44,461 bases of DNA, taken from assembly GCA_002919195.1 (NCBI GenBank), contig PKEU01000153.1, positions 1 through 44,461 of the forward strand. The letters run 5' to 3'. The DNA is from a bacterium. GTDB taxonomy: Bacteria > Bacillota > Limnochordia > DTU080 > RSA5. Shown piece after piece: positions 8,369 to 17,404 of the stretch. Made by a program: the position numbers and the translations under genes. How positions within the stretch are numbered: the first letter of the stretch is position 1; each line of letters opens with the position of its first letter. The notes beneath the pieces are model-generated. The model saw only the letters and a program-made list of their open reading frames with translations. It made no database searches and was not told the origin of the DNA.

Positions 8369-10471
8369 ATGAGACGCTCGACCTTTTGGGCGATGGCATG
8401 CGTGTTCGCATTGGCGATGGCTTTCCCGCCGGCGATCGGACTTCAGGGGACGATCGCGCCGCGTGTTGGACCCGCAGCGGCCTTGGGGGCGCCCATCGCC
8501 TCAGCCAGCGGAAACATCTTCTGGGGAAGTGATCAAATGCTTCCGACGTTTCCAGAGGTACAGCAGTTAGATGTCGCCGACGTCGCGGGCGCACCGGGCG
8601 ACGTGAAACTCCTCATGGCAACCCTACAGGGAATCGTCAACCGCACACAGCCCCGCATCTACCTGATTGAGGACGCGGGAGGCGAGGGCAAGTATACATG
8701 GCTCCAATACCTGGGCGTCCCCTACACCTTGCTGGGCTACTTCGACGTCTTGCAAAAGTACCGGAGTGAAGTGACGGGGATCATTATCTACGACCCCGAT
8801 GTGCCCGACACCATCAACGCCGCGACGACACTCGCGGGCCTGCGGGACGCCATCGTCGCAAGCCCGGGTTTGGCAGAAATTCTGCAGGAGGAGCCCTACT
8901 CGCTGCCCGTCGTCGAAGACCTGCGGGGCCGCTTCCGGGACAAGTATGAGGTCTACAGCTGGCAGTACGAAAACCTCTGGCCCAAGACCACCCACCGCAT
9001 GTTGATCGGCCTCAGCCCGGGTCGCACGGTCAGCTTGCCTCCGTCCCAACAAGTCCGCTTCACGACCGTCCTGGTCGAAACGACCCAAGAGCGCGGCGCG
9101 GCCAATCGGCGCGAGTACGAAATCGACCTCACGCCGTTTCTGGGCGGCGATGCCGTTTACATCCGCTTTGAGGACAACTTTCCCGAGGACGGTTGGGGCC
9201 CATCCGTCCACCGGGTGGTCGTCGAAGCCGACGGGGAAGTGATCGTCGACTTCATCGCGCACTCGCCCGGCGAGCAGCCGTACCTCTTTGAAGACGGCCG
9301 CTCACAAAGCTCGTGGGGATTTGACGGTCACCGTTACGCCGACAACGACCGCTACTTCATCTATGAAATCGTCCCGCCGGAGGGCACACAGCGCCTCGTC
9401 GCCCGCATCGATATGTGGAACCAGTTCAAGGTCTCGGTTACCAACCAGCGGCCGAGGCCTGCGACCACGGTCGTGCCCTACGGGTACCTGCGCGACTACG
9501 CGGTCGCGAACCGGGCGATGGTCTTTTGGCTGCAGCCCAATGATCCCCGGGACCGAGAACTGTTTGAAAAAATCCTTTCCGATGTCGAACCGGGCACGCC
9601 GTATCTCGGCTGGTTCGCCGACGACGTCGCGGGCGAGTTCAGCGGCGTCGAGCTCACCTCCCGCTATGGGGTGTACGTCCTGGCGGCGGACTGGTTCAAC
9701 AACATGACGGTCTTCTCCGGCACGCGGTATCGCCCGGTGGAGCCAAAAAAGACCCAAGTGAGGCCACTTGAGAACAAGATCTACCTCACGCTGATGTTCG
9801 GCGAGGGCGACAACCTCCAATACAACCAGCACCACATGAGGGTGTTGTGGAGCGACCCGAACCGGGGCAAGGTACCGCTCAACTGGACGTCGAGCCCCCT
9901 TCTGGTCGACGCAGCGCCGGCGATTCTCAACTACTACCACGAGACGGCGACCGAAAACGACTACCTGGTCGCAGGCCCCTCCGGAGTCGGCTACTTCTAC
10001 CCCGTTGTCTGGCCCATTGAAGAGCTGCGGGAGTTCTTGAAAAAAAGCGCACCGTACCTCGAAAAGTCTGGGATGCCGGTCGTGTACGTCCTAAACCGCA
10101 TGAGCGAGATCAACGTGCGGCCAAACCGCGACATCGCGCAAGCGTATCGCGAGTACTACAATCCTCCCGGCATCTTCGTGAGCTGGGAGAACCAGTACAG
10201 CACGTACACGACGGACGGTTCCCTGCCCATCGCGACCGTGAGGGGCGTCGGCAGCCTCGAGGAAGGTCTCAACGTGGTGCGCCAGATCCGGGAGCGCTGG
10301 AGCGGCGACCGGCCGATGTTCGCGACCATCGGTCTTTTGGCCTGGAACCTCAGTCCCACGGACGCCATGATCTTGGTGCGGAGCCTAGGGCCTGAGTTTG
10401 AGGTGGTGCTGGCGGACGAATTCTTCGCCTTGCTAAGGCAGGCGATGGACCTTCCCGCCCATGAGAAGTAG
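8369..10471 (+). CDS. Secreted GxGYxYP-family protein (putative glycoside hydrolase) with internal beta-rich insertion
   Basis: Signal peptide MRRSTFWAMACVFALAMAFPPAIG; TLQGIVNRTQPRIYLIED (GxGYxYP_N-like); FGEGDNLQYNQHHMRVLW...LVAGPSGVGYFYP (GxGYxYP motif). RBS GGGAGGC. Confidence 0.85.
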   Translation: MRRSTFWAMACVFALAMAFPPAIGLQGTIAPRVGPAAALGAPIASASGNIFWGSDQMLPTFPEVQQLDVADVAGAPGDVKLLMATLQGIVNRTQPRIYLIEDAGGEGKYTWLQYLGVPYTLLGYFDVLQKYRSEVTGIIIYDPDVPDTINAATTLAGLRDAIVASPGLAEILQEEPYSLPVVEDLRGRFRDKYEVYSWQYENLWPKTTHRMLIGLSPGRTVSLPPSQQVRFTTVLVETTQERGAANRREYEIDLTPFLGGDAVYIRFEDNFPEDGWGPSVHRVVVEADGEVIVDFIAHSPGEQPYLFEDGRSQSSWGFDGHRYADNDRYFIYEIVPPEGTQRLVARIDMWNQFKVSVTNQRPRPATTVVPYGYLRDYAVANRAMVFWLQPNDPRDRELFEKILSDVEPGTPYLGWFADDVAGEFSGVELTSRYGVYVLAADWFNNMTVFSGTRYRPVEPKKTQVRPLENKIYLTLMFGEGDNLQYNQHHMRVLWSDPNRGKVPLNWTSSPLLVDAAPAILNYYHETATENDYLVAGPSGVGYFYPVVWPIEELREFLKKSAPYLEKSGMPVVYVLNRMSEINVRPNRDIAQAYREYYNPPGIFVSWENQYSTYTTDGSLPIATVRGVGSLEEGLNVVRQIRERWSGDRPMFATIGLLAWNLSPTDAMILVRSLGPEFEVVLADEFFALLRQAMDLPAHEK

Positions 10472-10652
10472 CGGCGGCTCTGGCGATGAGCGGCGACGCT
10501 CAAAGCGCTGCAGCGCCCCTACGGTGCCGCGCCTTTGCCGTGCCCGGGCGCTACCATCCCGGCGACCTTTTCCCAACGTGGGCGTTGCCGCTTGCGCCAG
10601 CCATCCATCACGCATGCTGTGGAACCACACGCTCGGGGGAGGAAGATACCGG

Positions 10653-12776
10653 ATGTTGCGAGCGCGCTCTGAACGCTGGAGGCCGGCTGTCCAAGCCTCC
10701 GTGGTGCTCGGCCTTATGCTCGCCGGCTGCCTTGTGGCCGGCCAGGAGGGTTTCTTTTCCTACGCCTCGGCCCAGGCGACCCTCCAGCCGCCCCAACTGC
10801 CTTCGGTGCCGCTATTGATCCACGACCCGTACCTCAGCGTTTGGTCTGCCTACCCGTCGCCGGTAATCGGCTGGGCCCAGCACTGGAGCGGCAAACCCCT
10901 TCCCATGAAGATCATCGTAACCGTGGACGACAGCTCGTACCTCATCTTCGGCGAAGCCGCGCTGGGCGATACGGTGGCTCCCACACGGCTTATCGACGTC
11001 ACGGCCACGACGACCCGCTACAGAGCAACAACCGGCCCGCTTGCGGTCGATCTTGAATTCGTCACTCCGAAAGATGTGCGAGATTTGGACTCCTGGGCAT
11101 TGCCCGCATCACTGCTCTACTTTACGATTCAAAGCCAGGACGGAAAGCCTCACGCCGTTGAGGTTCTCCTGCAATTCGGCCCGGCGTGGGCCCCAGTCGG
11201 AGATCCCTCACGGGCCCTTATTGCACCGTTCGGCGTAGAAACCGAAGCCGGCCCCGTCTGGGGACTTGTATTTAGCTCTCGACGCGAGGAGCCGTTTGGC
11301 GAGGCAGCCGAATGGCCCTTGTGGGGCCAGCACGTGATGATCGGCCTGCCGGAGGAGGTTGAAACCCGGGCGTCACCTGCTTGGGCAGCTTCAGTAGGCG
11401 GGATTTCCGTGGGCCAAATTGAGGCCAAGCTCGTAGCAGCCCTGTCCGAGGCTCAAGCGGTGGCTGGCTCGCCCGGCGCCTTTGGGGAGCTCCGCTGGGA
11501 TGCCGTCGTCGGCGCTGCAACACCGGCCCGGCCTGCCGTGGCGTTCCTCCGAATCACGAACCTGGACGCCATCCGGCTCGGAAGGCTCTTAAGCGACCAC
11601 AGCGCGTATCCGCCCCTGTGGAAGAGCCGCTTCGCCTCCGAGATCGAGCTCATCGGCTACCTCGCCCGGGAGCGGGAGGCGCTACGGACTTTAGCCGGGG
11701 AAGTCGACGCGAGGATCGACAAGCTTGGCGCCGCGATCGGGAACGATTATACGACCCTGCTGCGGACCGCTTACCGGCAGGTGCTGGGATCCTATTCCGT
11801 CGTGTACGATCCGCAAGACGGCGCGCCCCTTCTTATCAACAAGGAGATCAGCAGCGGCGGGTTCACCAACACGATCGACGTGCTCTACCCCGCGATGCCG
11901 TTCTTCCTTGTGCTAAATCCAAGTCTCGTCAAGCCGCAACTTGACGCCGTCTTCCGGGCGATCGACGGCTGGTATTGGTCGGCGCCGTATGCCCCGCACG
12001 ACCTCGGGCGCTTTCCTCACCTGAGCGGTCAAGCGTACGGTGCGCCCATGCCGGTCGAGGAGTCGGCGAACATGCTCCTGATGATGGCGGCGTATATCCA
12101 GGCCACTTCCGATACCGAATTCGCAGAGGCGCACTGGGACTGGCTCACGGCTTGGTACGAGTACCTTGCAGAAAACGGTCTCGATCCTGTGGAGCAGATC
12201 TTTACCGACGATTTCACGGGACCGGTGGCCCGCAACGCGCATCTTGCGCTCAAAGCCGTGATCGCAGTAGGCGGCTTCGCTCAAATGGCCGACGCGGCGG
12301 GCAAAGCGGAAGTGGCGGCCGCCGCGCGGCGCCGATATTCCGAGATGGCCGAGCAGTGGAGAGCGATGGCCTGGACGGGCGACCACATCGTCCGCGTGTA
12401 CGATGACCACTCAAGCTGGGCAATCCCCTACAATGCAATGCTCGGCCGCCTGCTCGGGCTCGACGTTATCCCGGACGACATGTGGGAACGGGAGTTCGCC
12501 TTCTTGATGAATCAGCGGCGCCGGTACGGCATTCCCTTGGAGAACCGCTTCTCCTATACGAAAGCGGACTGGCTGCTTTGGATCGCCGCCATCGCGCCCA
12601 CGCCCGAAGACCGGGATCTGATCATCAACGACGTCGTATCGATGCTGACCCGCACGCCCGACCGGGTGCCGTTCACGGACTGGTACGATACGCTCTCGGC
12701 CCGCACTCAGGGCTTCCGAGCTCGCCCGGTCGTGGGTGGGGTGTATGCACCGTCATTATTTGTTGGGAAAAGGTGA
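10653..12776 (+). CDS. DUF5127/DUF4965/DUF1793 (GtaA-like) secreted protein, probable lipoprotein
   Basis: LLIHDPYLSVWSAYP...HWSGKPLPMKIIVTVDD; GGFTNTIDVLYPAMPFFLVLNPSLVKPQL; MPVEESANMLLMMAAY; IFTDDFTGPVARNAHLALKAVIAVGGFA; FTDWYDTLSARTQGFRARPVVGGVYAPSL. Lipobox LAGC; RBS GGGGGAGGAAG before ATG 10653. Confidence 0.88.
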   Translation: MLRARSERWRPAVQASVVLGLMLAGCLVAGQEGFFSYASAQATLQPPQLPSVPLLIHDPYLSVWSAYPSPVIGWAQHWSGKPLPMKIIVTVDDSSYLIFGEAALGDTVAPTRLIDVTATTTRYRATTGPLAVDLEFVTPKDVRDLDSWALPASLLYFTIQSQDGKPHAVEVLLQFGPAWAPVGDPSRALIAPFGVETEAGPVWGLVFSSRREEPFGEAAEWPLWGQHVMIGLPEEVETRASPAWAASVGGISVGQIEAKLVAALSEAQAVAGSPGAFGELRWDAVVGAATPARPAVAFLRITNLDAIRLGRLLSDHSAYPPLWKSRFASEIELIGYLAREREALRTLAGEVDARIDKLGAAIGNDYTTLLRTAYRQVLGSYSVVYDPQDGAPLLINKEISSGGFTNTIDVLYPAMPFFLVLNPSLVKPQLDAVFRAIDGWYWSAPYAPHDLGRFPHLSGQAYGAPMPVEESANMLLMMAAYIQATSDTEFAEAHWDWLTAWYEYLAENGLDPVEQIFTDDFTGPVARNAHLALKAVIAVGGFAQMADAAGKAEVAAAARRRYSEMAEQWRAMAWTGDHIVRVYDDHSSWAIPYNAMLGRLLGLDVIPDDMWEREFAFLMNQRRRYGIPLENRFSYTKADWLLWIAAIAPTPEDRDLIINDVVSMLTRTPDRVPFTDWYDTLSARTQGFRARPVVGGVYAPSLFVGKR

Positions 12777-12947
12777 GTTTCCTAACGTGAAGACTGTGGT
12801 GAGGCGGGAGGTGATCGCCACAGAACGGGATCGCATCGCGTCGACGTACCCTGGACGAAGCAGAGTGTTGGAAGATCGTGCGCATCAAGGACCGGGTGAC
12901 TGTCAACCCCTTTTCAAAGACGAGAACCCAAGAAAGGAGCAAGCTCA

Positions 12948-14240
12948 ATGTCGGTAACGAACATGGCAACACAATTGGTTCTCTGCCGGCATCACGCCGC
13001 CAAGCGTTTGCGGGTTTTGGCCGTCCTCCTTGCGGCCTTGTTGATCCCGAACCTCGCGTTTGCAGAGACCACCATCACGGTGTGGCACTTCTTTGGCGGG
13101 GGTGTGGAGCTCGAAACGTTCCTTACACTCGCCGATCGCTTCATGAAAGAGCACCCGGACATCCAAGTCGAGACCGTCGCCGTTCCCTGGGGCGATCCGT
13201 ACTACGAAAAACTTTCGGTCGCCGTTGTCGCCAACAGTGCCCCCGACGTCGCCCTCATGCACGCTACCAAGATCGCTGAGTTTATCGAAGGTGAATTCTT
13301 GCGGGAACTCACACCCGACGAGCTGAACGCCGCAGGCATCTACGCCGAGGACTACTTCCCTGTCCCCTGGCAGGCCTCCACGTATGACGGCAAGGTCTAC
13401 GCCATTCCCTTCGACATTCACCCGATCGGGCTCTACATCAACCGGCAGCTTCTTGAGGAAGCCGGCGTCGCTCCCACGCCCCCCGCGACCGGCGAAGAGC
13501 TGTTGGAAACTGCCCGGTTCTTAAACCGCGATCAGGATGGCGATGGCATGCTTGACGTCGCCGGCTTCGGCATCCGGGACGACGGGTACACGTTTTACCG
13601 GATGTGGTACTCGATTGTGCACCAGTTTGGCCTCGAGATTCTTGATGAGGCGAGAACCGGGCTGAATCCGGATCCCCGCCTGGTCGAAGCCTTTGACACC
13701 CTAGTCGACGCGAAAAATCTTGGCGCCTTGACCGTCGGAGGAGTAGGCGCGGACTTCATCGGGGGAAATGTCGCCTTCTTCGTCGAGGGAACGTGGGTGA
13801 TCGGCGATTACAACCGGTACGGGCTCAACTACACGGCCGCGCCTTTCCCCGTCTTCGGCGAGCGGCCCGCGACGTGGACGGATTCGCATTTGTTTGTGCT
13901 GCCTTACCAGGCCCATCCGGATGAGGAACGCCTCGAAGCCAGCAAGACGTTCGTCAAATGGATGAGCCACAACAACGGCATTTGGTCGGCCGCAGCAGGA
14001 CATGTCTCCCCGAGCCGCCAGGTGCTACAGACGGCGGAATTCCAGGCGCTGGAGCCACAGATGGCGTTCGCGCGCCAGCTGGATTATGTCGTCTTTTTCC
14101 CCCAGGTGCGCGGCGCTTGGACCTTGCAAGGGTCGCTTGCCGCAAACCTGCACCGGATCATGTCCGGCGACGTGACGAATCTGCAGGGCTTTGAAAACAT
14201 CAAGACGGAGTTTGCCAATGTCTTGACGCAGGCCCAGTAA
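12948..14240 (+). CDS. ABC transporter extracellular sugar-binding protein (family 1)
   Basis: Signal peptide ending AFA|ET, TITVWHFFGGGVELETFLTLADRFMKEHPDIQVE..., AAGHVSPSRQVL; AGGAG RBS. Confidence 0.92.
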   Translation: MSVTNMATQLVLCRHHAAKRLRVLAVLLAALLIPNLAFAETTITVWHFFGGGVELETFLTLADRFMKEHPDIQVETVAVPWGDPYYEKLSVAVVANSAPDVALMHATKIAEFIEGEFLRELTPDELNAAGIYAEDYFPVPWQASTYDGKVYAIPFDIHPIGLYINRQLLEEAGVAPTPPATGEELLETARFLNRDQDGDGMLDVAGFGIRDDGYTFYRMWYSIVHQFGLEILDEARTGLNPDPRLVEAFDTLVDAKNLGALTVGGVGADFIGGNVAFFVEGTWVIGDYNRYGLNYTAAPFPVFGERPATWTDSHLFVLPYQAHPDEERLEASKTFVKWMSHNNGIWSAAAGHVSPSRQVLQTAEFQALEPQMAFARQLDYVVFFPQVRGAWTLQGSLAANLHRIMSGDVTNLQGFENIKTEFANVLTQAQ

Positions 14241-14280
14241 GAACACGATAGAACATGCGACAGCGAGTACCGTTGCAGGC

Positions 14281-14310
14281 ACTAGAGCCGGCCGTATTGC
14301 CGGCTCTAGT
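14281..14310 (+). terminator. Intrinsic terminator closing the accessory cassette
   Basis: Perfect 12-bp inverted repeat actagagccggc-cgtatt-gccggctctagt followed by gttttagtgttt. Confidence 0.8.
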
Positions 14311-14416
14311 GTTTTAGTGTTTCCTTAATTACCGCTTGAGGAGCCAGCCGTCACAAGGGAGGCCGCCGAGCCCGGCGACCCGGAGGACAGCCTCCGCCGC
14401 CCCCACCTGAGGGACT

Positions 14417-15445
14417 TCAGGAACTTTCCGCCATCAGCTTCTCGCCGATGAAGCCGGCCGTCACCTTCACCGTCGCAGCGGCGGGCACCGCCAGCAACAT
14501 GCCGGTGACGCCCAGGAGCTCGCCTCCGGCCAGGACGGAAAAGATCACCGTGAGCGGGTGCAAACCCACCTGCTCCCCGACGATCTTAGGGCTCAAAACG
14601 CTTCCTTCTAGCTGCTGGACGGCGACAAACATCAGGAAGGTCCACAGCGCTGTGAGAGGGTCGCGCAGGAATGCCAGGACCAAGGCGGGGATGGCGCCGA
14701 GAATGGGGCCGAAGTAGGGGATGATGTCAAAGAGGCCCGCGAGGAGTCCCAAAAAGAGGGCGTAGCGCACCCCGAGGAGCGAGAGGCCCAGCGCGACCAG
14801 GCCCCCCACTACGACCGAAACGATGAGCTGGCCCCGGATAAACCGGCCGACGACCCTGTTGATCCTGCCGAAAAGCTCCAACGCGTCCTTGCGGGCTTGA
14901 GTGGGAAGCCACGAGAGCGACGCTTTCGCGAGCCGGTCGCGATCCTTGAGGATGTAGTAGGCAAGAAACGGCGCCAGCACGAGGTCGACAAGGCGTGACA
15001 GAAATCCCATCAACACTTGCGCGACACGAGAAGCGAGCCCTTCGATCCAACCCTGGGCTTGGCGGATCACCAGATCGGCCGCCTCTTGCAGGCTCGCAGG
15101 AAGCCACCGCCGCTCCCATCCGGAAAGGAACCCTTGCGGGAGCGTCTCCAGCTGGCGAGTCGTTTCCGGCAGGCGCTCCAGCATGTGCTCCAGTTCCCGC
15201 TGGAGACTGGGGAGGAAGGCGTAGACGACGGAGGCCATAAAGACGAGGAAAATCGCGTACAAGAGGAGGATCGCCAGCGGCCGGGGGACTTGCTTAGCCT
15301 CGAGGAGACTGACGATGGGGCTGCCCAAGTAAGCGATGGCAAAAGCGAAGTAAAAGGGCGTGAGGACGCCCCGCACCCGCACGAGAAAAAGGCAGGCCAG
15401 CAGCGCGCCCCCAGCGAGCAACCCTACTTTGAGCCGCCGCGACAT
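14417..15445 (-). CDS. AI-2E family transporter (YrrI/YtvI/PerM type)
   Basis: Multi-TM; FDIIPYFGPILGAIPALVLAFL and VLSPKIVGEQVGLHPLTVIFSVLAGGELLGVTGMLLAVP. Confidence 0.93.
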   Translation of the reverse strand: MSRRLKVGLLAGGALLACLFLVRVRGVLTPFYFAFAIAYLGSPIVSLLEAKQVPRPLAILLLYAIFLVFMASVVYAFLPSLQRELEHMLERLPETTRQLETLPQGFLSGWERRWLPASLQEAADLVIRQAQGWIEGLASRVAQVLMGFLSRLVDLVLAPFLAYYILKDRDRLAKASLSWLPTQARKDALELFGRINRVVGRFIRGQLIVSVVVGGLVALGLSLLGVRYALFLGLLAGLFDIIPYFGPILGAIPALVLAFLRDPLTALWTFLMFVAVQQLEGSVLSPKIVGEQVGLHPLTVIFSVLAGGELLGVTGMLLAVPAAATVKVTAGFIGEKLMAESS

Positions 15446-15463
15446 AAGCGGGAGGCTTTCGCC

Positions 15464-15682
15464 CTACCGGCGCCCGAGGGCTCTTACGGCTTGATCGACT
15501 ACGGACTGGCCGGCCCGGGCCACGGCCCCGATCGAGCTTTGGACGCCGTTGATCCGGAGCCTCCGCCGTCCGTGCCATGCGTGCCGCACACCCGGCTGCC
15601 TCGATCGCTTCATCCACCACGCGGTCAAAGCGACGGCGATCGCTCCCCAGATCCAGCGGCCCTGCAAGAAACGCAGCATCAC
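15464..15682 (-). CDS. Small membrane-associated hypothetical protein (72 aa)
   Basis: TGAGGAG RBS upstream; FLQGRWIWGAIAVALTAWW hydrophobic N-terminus. Confidence 0.55.
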   Translation of the reverse strand: MMLRFLQGRWIWGAIAVALTAWWMKRSRQPGVRHAWHGRRRLRINGVQSSIGAVARAGQSVVDQAVRALGRR

Positions 15683-15693
15683 CCATCAACTCC

Positions 15694-16221
15694 TCAAGAG
15701 TTAGGGTGACCGTCCGGCTGCAGGTTCATGTGGGAAAGATCCGTCAAGACCACCGCGCCGTCCCTCATCACGGCGCCTTGAGCCTCGACGACGGCGCGGC
15801 CTTCGAGCACGTCCATCAACGCCCCGTCGGACACCTCAAAGCCCCAGATTTCTAGGGTTTCTTCTTCGAGGACCACATCGCCGACGGTGCCGATCTCCCG
15901 CCCGTCCTGAAGCAGGATGGGCCGCCCCCAAAGCTTGTGGGGCCCTCCTTTGAGCCTGCATCCTGCCGGGCCGGTCTTGTCGCCGGCCGGCTCTTCTTCG
16001 AGCCCTTCGGCCGCGGCCAATACCGCCCCTTTCGCACCAACCGCCACAAAGCGCTCGATCCCGACCTGCCGCTCTTTACGAAAGAGCCCTTTGGCCGGGA
16101 TCACGCACAGCGCCGAAACCCGGCCGCGGGCGTCAAACACGAGATCGGCCACCTCGCCCAGCACCCCGTCGCCGTCGACGGCCGAAACGGGGATCTGGAT
16201 CAGCTCTCTTCCCCGGGGCAA
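15694..16221 (-). CDS. PRC-barrel domain protein (YrrD-like)
   Basis: Two PRC-like repeats: IPVSAVDGDGVLGEVADLVFDARGRVSALCV and RPILLQDGREIGTVGDVVLEEETLEIWGFEVSDG. Confidence 0.85.
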   Translation of the reverse strand: MPRGRELIQIPVSAVDGDGVLGEVADLVFDARGRVSALCVIPAKGLFRKERQVGIERFVAVGAKGAVLAAAEGLEEEPAGDKTGPAGCRLKGGPHKLWGRPILLQDGREIGTVGDVVLEEETLEIWGFEVSDGALMDVLEGRAVVEAQGAVMRDGAVVLTDLSHMNLQPDGHPNS

Positions 16222-16239
16222 GCGCTCTCCTCCTCGCCG

Positions 16240-17388
16240 TCACCGGGCGGCTCCGGCTTTCGCCGCCGGCAAGGGCCCGGCCACCTTGAGCTCTTTCAGA
16301 TCCCGCTCGATGATCCCGCCCCCGATGACGATGTCGCCGTCGTACCAGACCACCGATTGGCCCGGCGTAATCGCGGACTGGGGCTCCTCGAAGTGCGTGA
16401 TCACCGCGCCGTCCTCGCCGGGCACGATGGTCGCAGGCGCCTCTTGAACCCGGTAGCGGATCTTACAGGTCACCTCCATCGGACCCGCGAGCTCGGGGAC
16501 GGCAATGAGATTGACGGGATCAGCGAGGAGCGACATGCCTTGCACCGCTTCCCTCGGACCGACGACGACGGTGTTGGTCGCTTCGTCAATCGCCACGACA
16601 TAAAGGGGCGTCGGGTGCGTGATCCCCAAGCCCTTCCGCTGGCCGATCGTGTAAAAGGCGATTCCCTGGTGCTCGCCGAGGACGTTGCCGTCGAGATCGA
16701 CGATGGGCCCCGGCCTTTTGCTCTCGGGCTTGTAACGCTCCATAAAGGCGCGGTAATCCCCCTCGGGGACAAAGCAAATCTCTTGACTGTCGGGCTTGGA
16801 GGCGGTGACGAGGCCGAGCTCGCGTGCGATAGCGCGCACCTCGTCCTTGTGGTACGCTCCCAAAGGCAAGAGCGTCCTGGCCAGCTGCTCCTGAGTAAGC
16901 CCGTACAGCGTGTAGCTTTGGTCTTTTTTGGGATCCTTGCCCCTCTTAAGGAGGTAGCGGCCGCGCTCTGGATCGTACTCCACCCGGGCGTAATGGCCGG
17001 TCGCCACATAGTCGCAGCCCAGCTCCAGCGCCTTCTGCAGGAAGGTGCCAAACTTGACCTTTTCATTGCAGACGATGCAGGGATTGGGCGTGCGGCCCCG
17101 CAGGTACTCCTCGGCGAAGCGCTCGATGACCTCTTCGGCGAAGGAATGGGCGAAGTTGAGCACGTAGTAGGGGATGCCCAGCTTGTTGGCGACTCTCCGG
17201 GCGTCCTCCACCGCCGAAAGCGAGCAGCAGCCGCTTTCGTGGGCTAAGGGCAGATCTTCGGGCCAGAGCTGCATGGTGACTCCAATGCACTCGTACCCTT
17301 GCTCAACGAGCAGCGCCGCGGCCACGGAGCTGTCGACCCCGCCGCTCATAGCGACCAAAACCCGGCCTTTCTTGCTTGCATGTGGCAC
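16240..17388 (-). CDS. mnmA: tRNA 2-thiouridine(34) synthase MnmA
   Basis: VLVAMSGGVDSSVAAALL, TPNPCIVCNEKVKFG, KDQSYTLYGL, SQEICFVPEGDY. Confidence 0.97.
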   Translation of the reverse strand: MPHASKKGRVLVAMSGGVDSSVAAALLVEQGYECIGVTMQLWPEDLPLAHESGCCSLSAVEDARRVANKLGIPYYVLNFAHSFAEEVIERFAEEYLRGRTPNPCIVCNEKVKFGTFLQKALELGCDYVATGHYARVEYDPERGRYLLKRGKDPKKDQSYTLYGLTQEQLARTLLPLGAYHKDEVRAIARELGLVTASKPDSQEICFVPEGDYRAFMERYKPESKRPGPIVDLDGNVLGEHQGIAFYTIGQRKGLGITHPTPLYVVAIDEATNTVVVGPREAVQGMSLLADPVNLIAVPELAGPMEVTCKIRYRVQEAPATIVPGEDGAVITHFEEPQSAITPGQSVVWYDGDIVIGGGIIERDLKELKVAGPLPAAKAGAAR

Positions 17389-17404
17389 AGCTGACTCATC
17401 CTCT

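Noticed and set aside
12736-12957. Small ORFs in the gap before the sugar-binding protein (also 12878-13279)
   Set aside because: Composition and start context unconvincing; they run into the next gene in another frame. Gap more likely untranslated.
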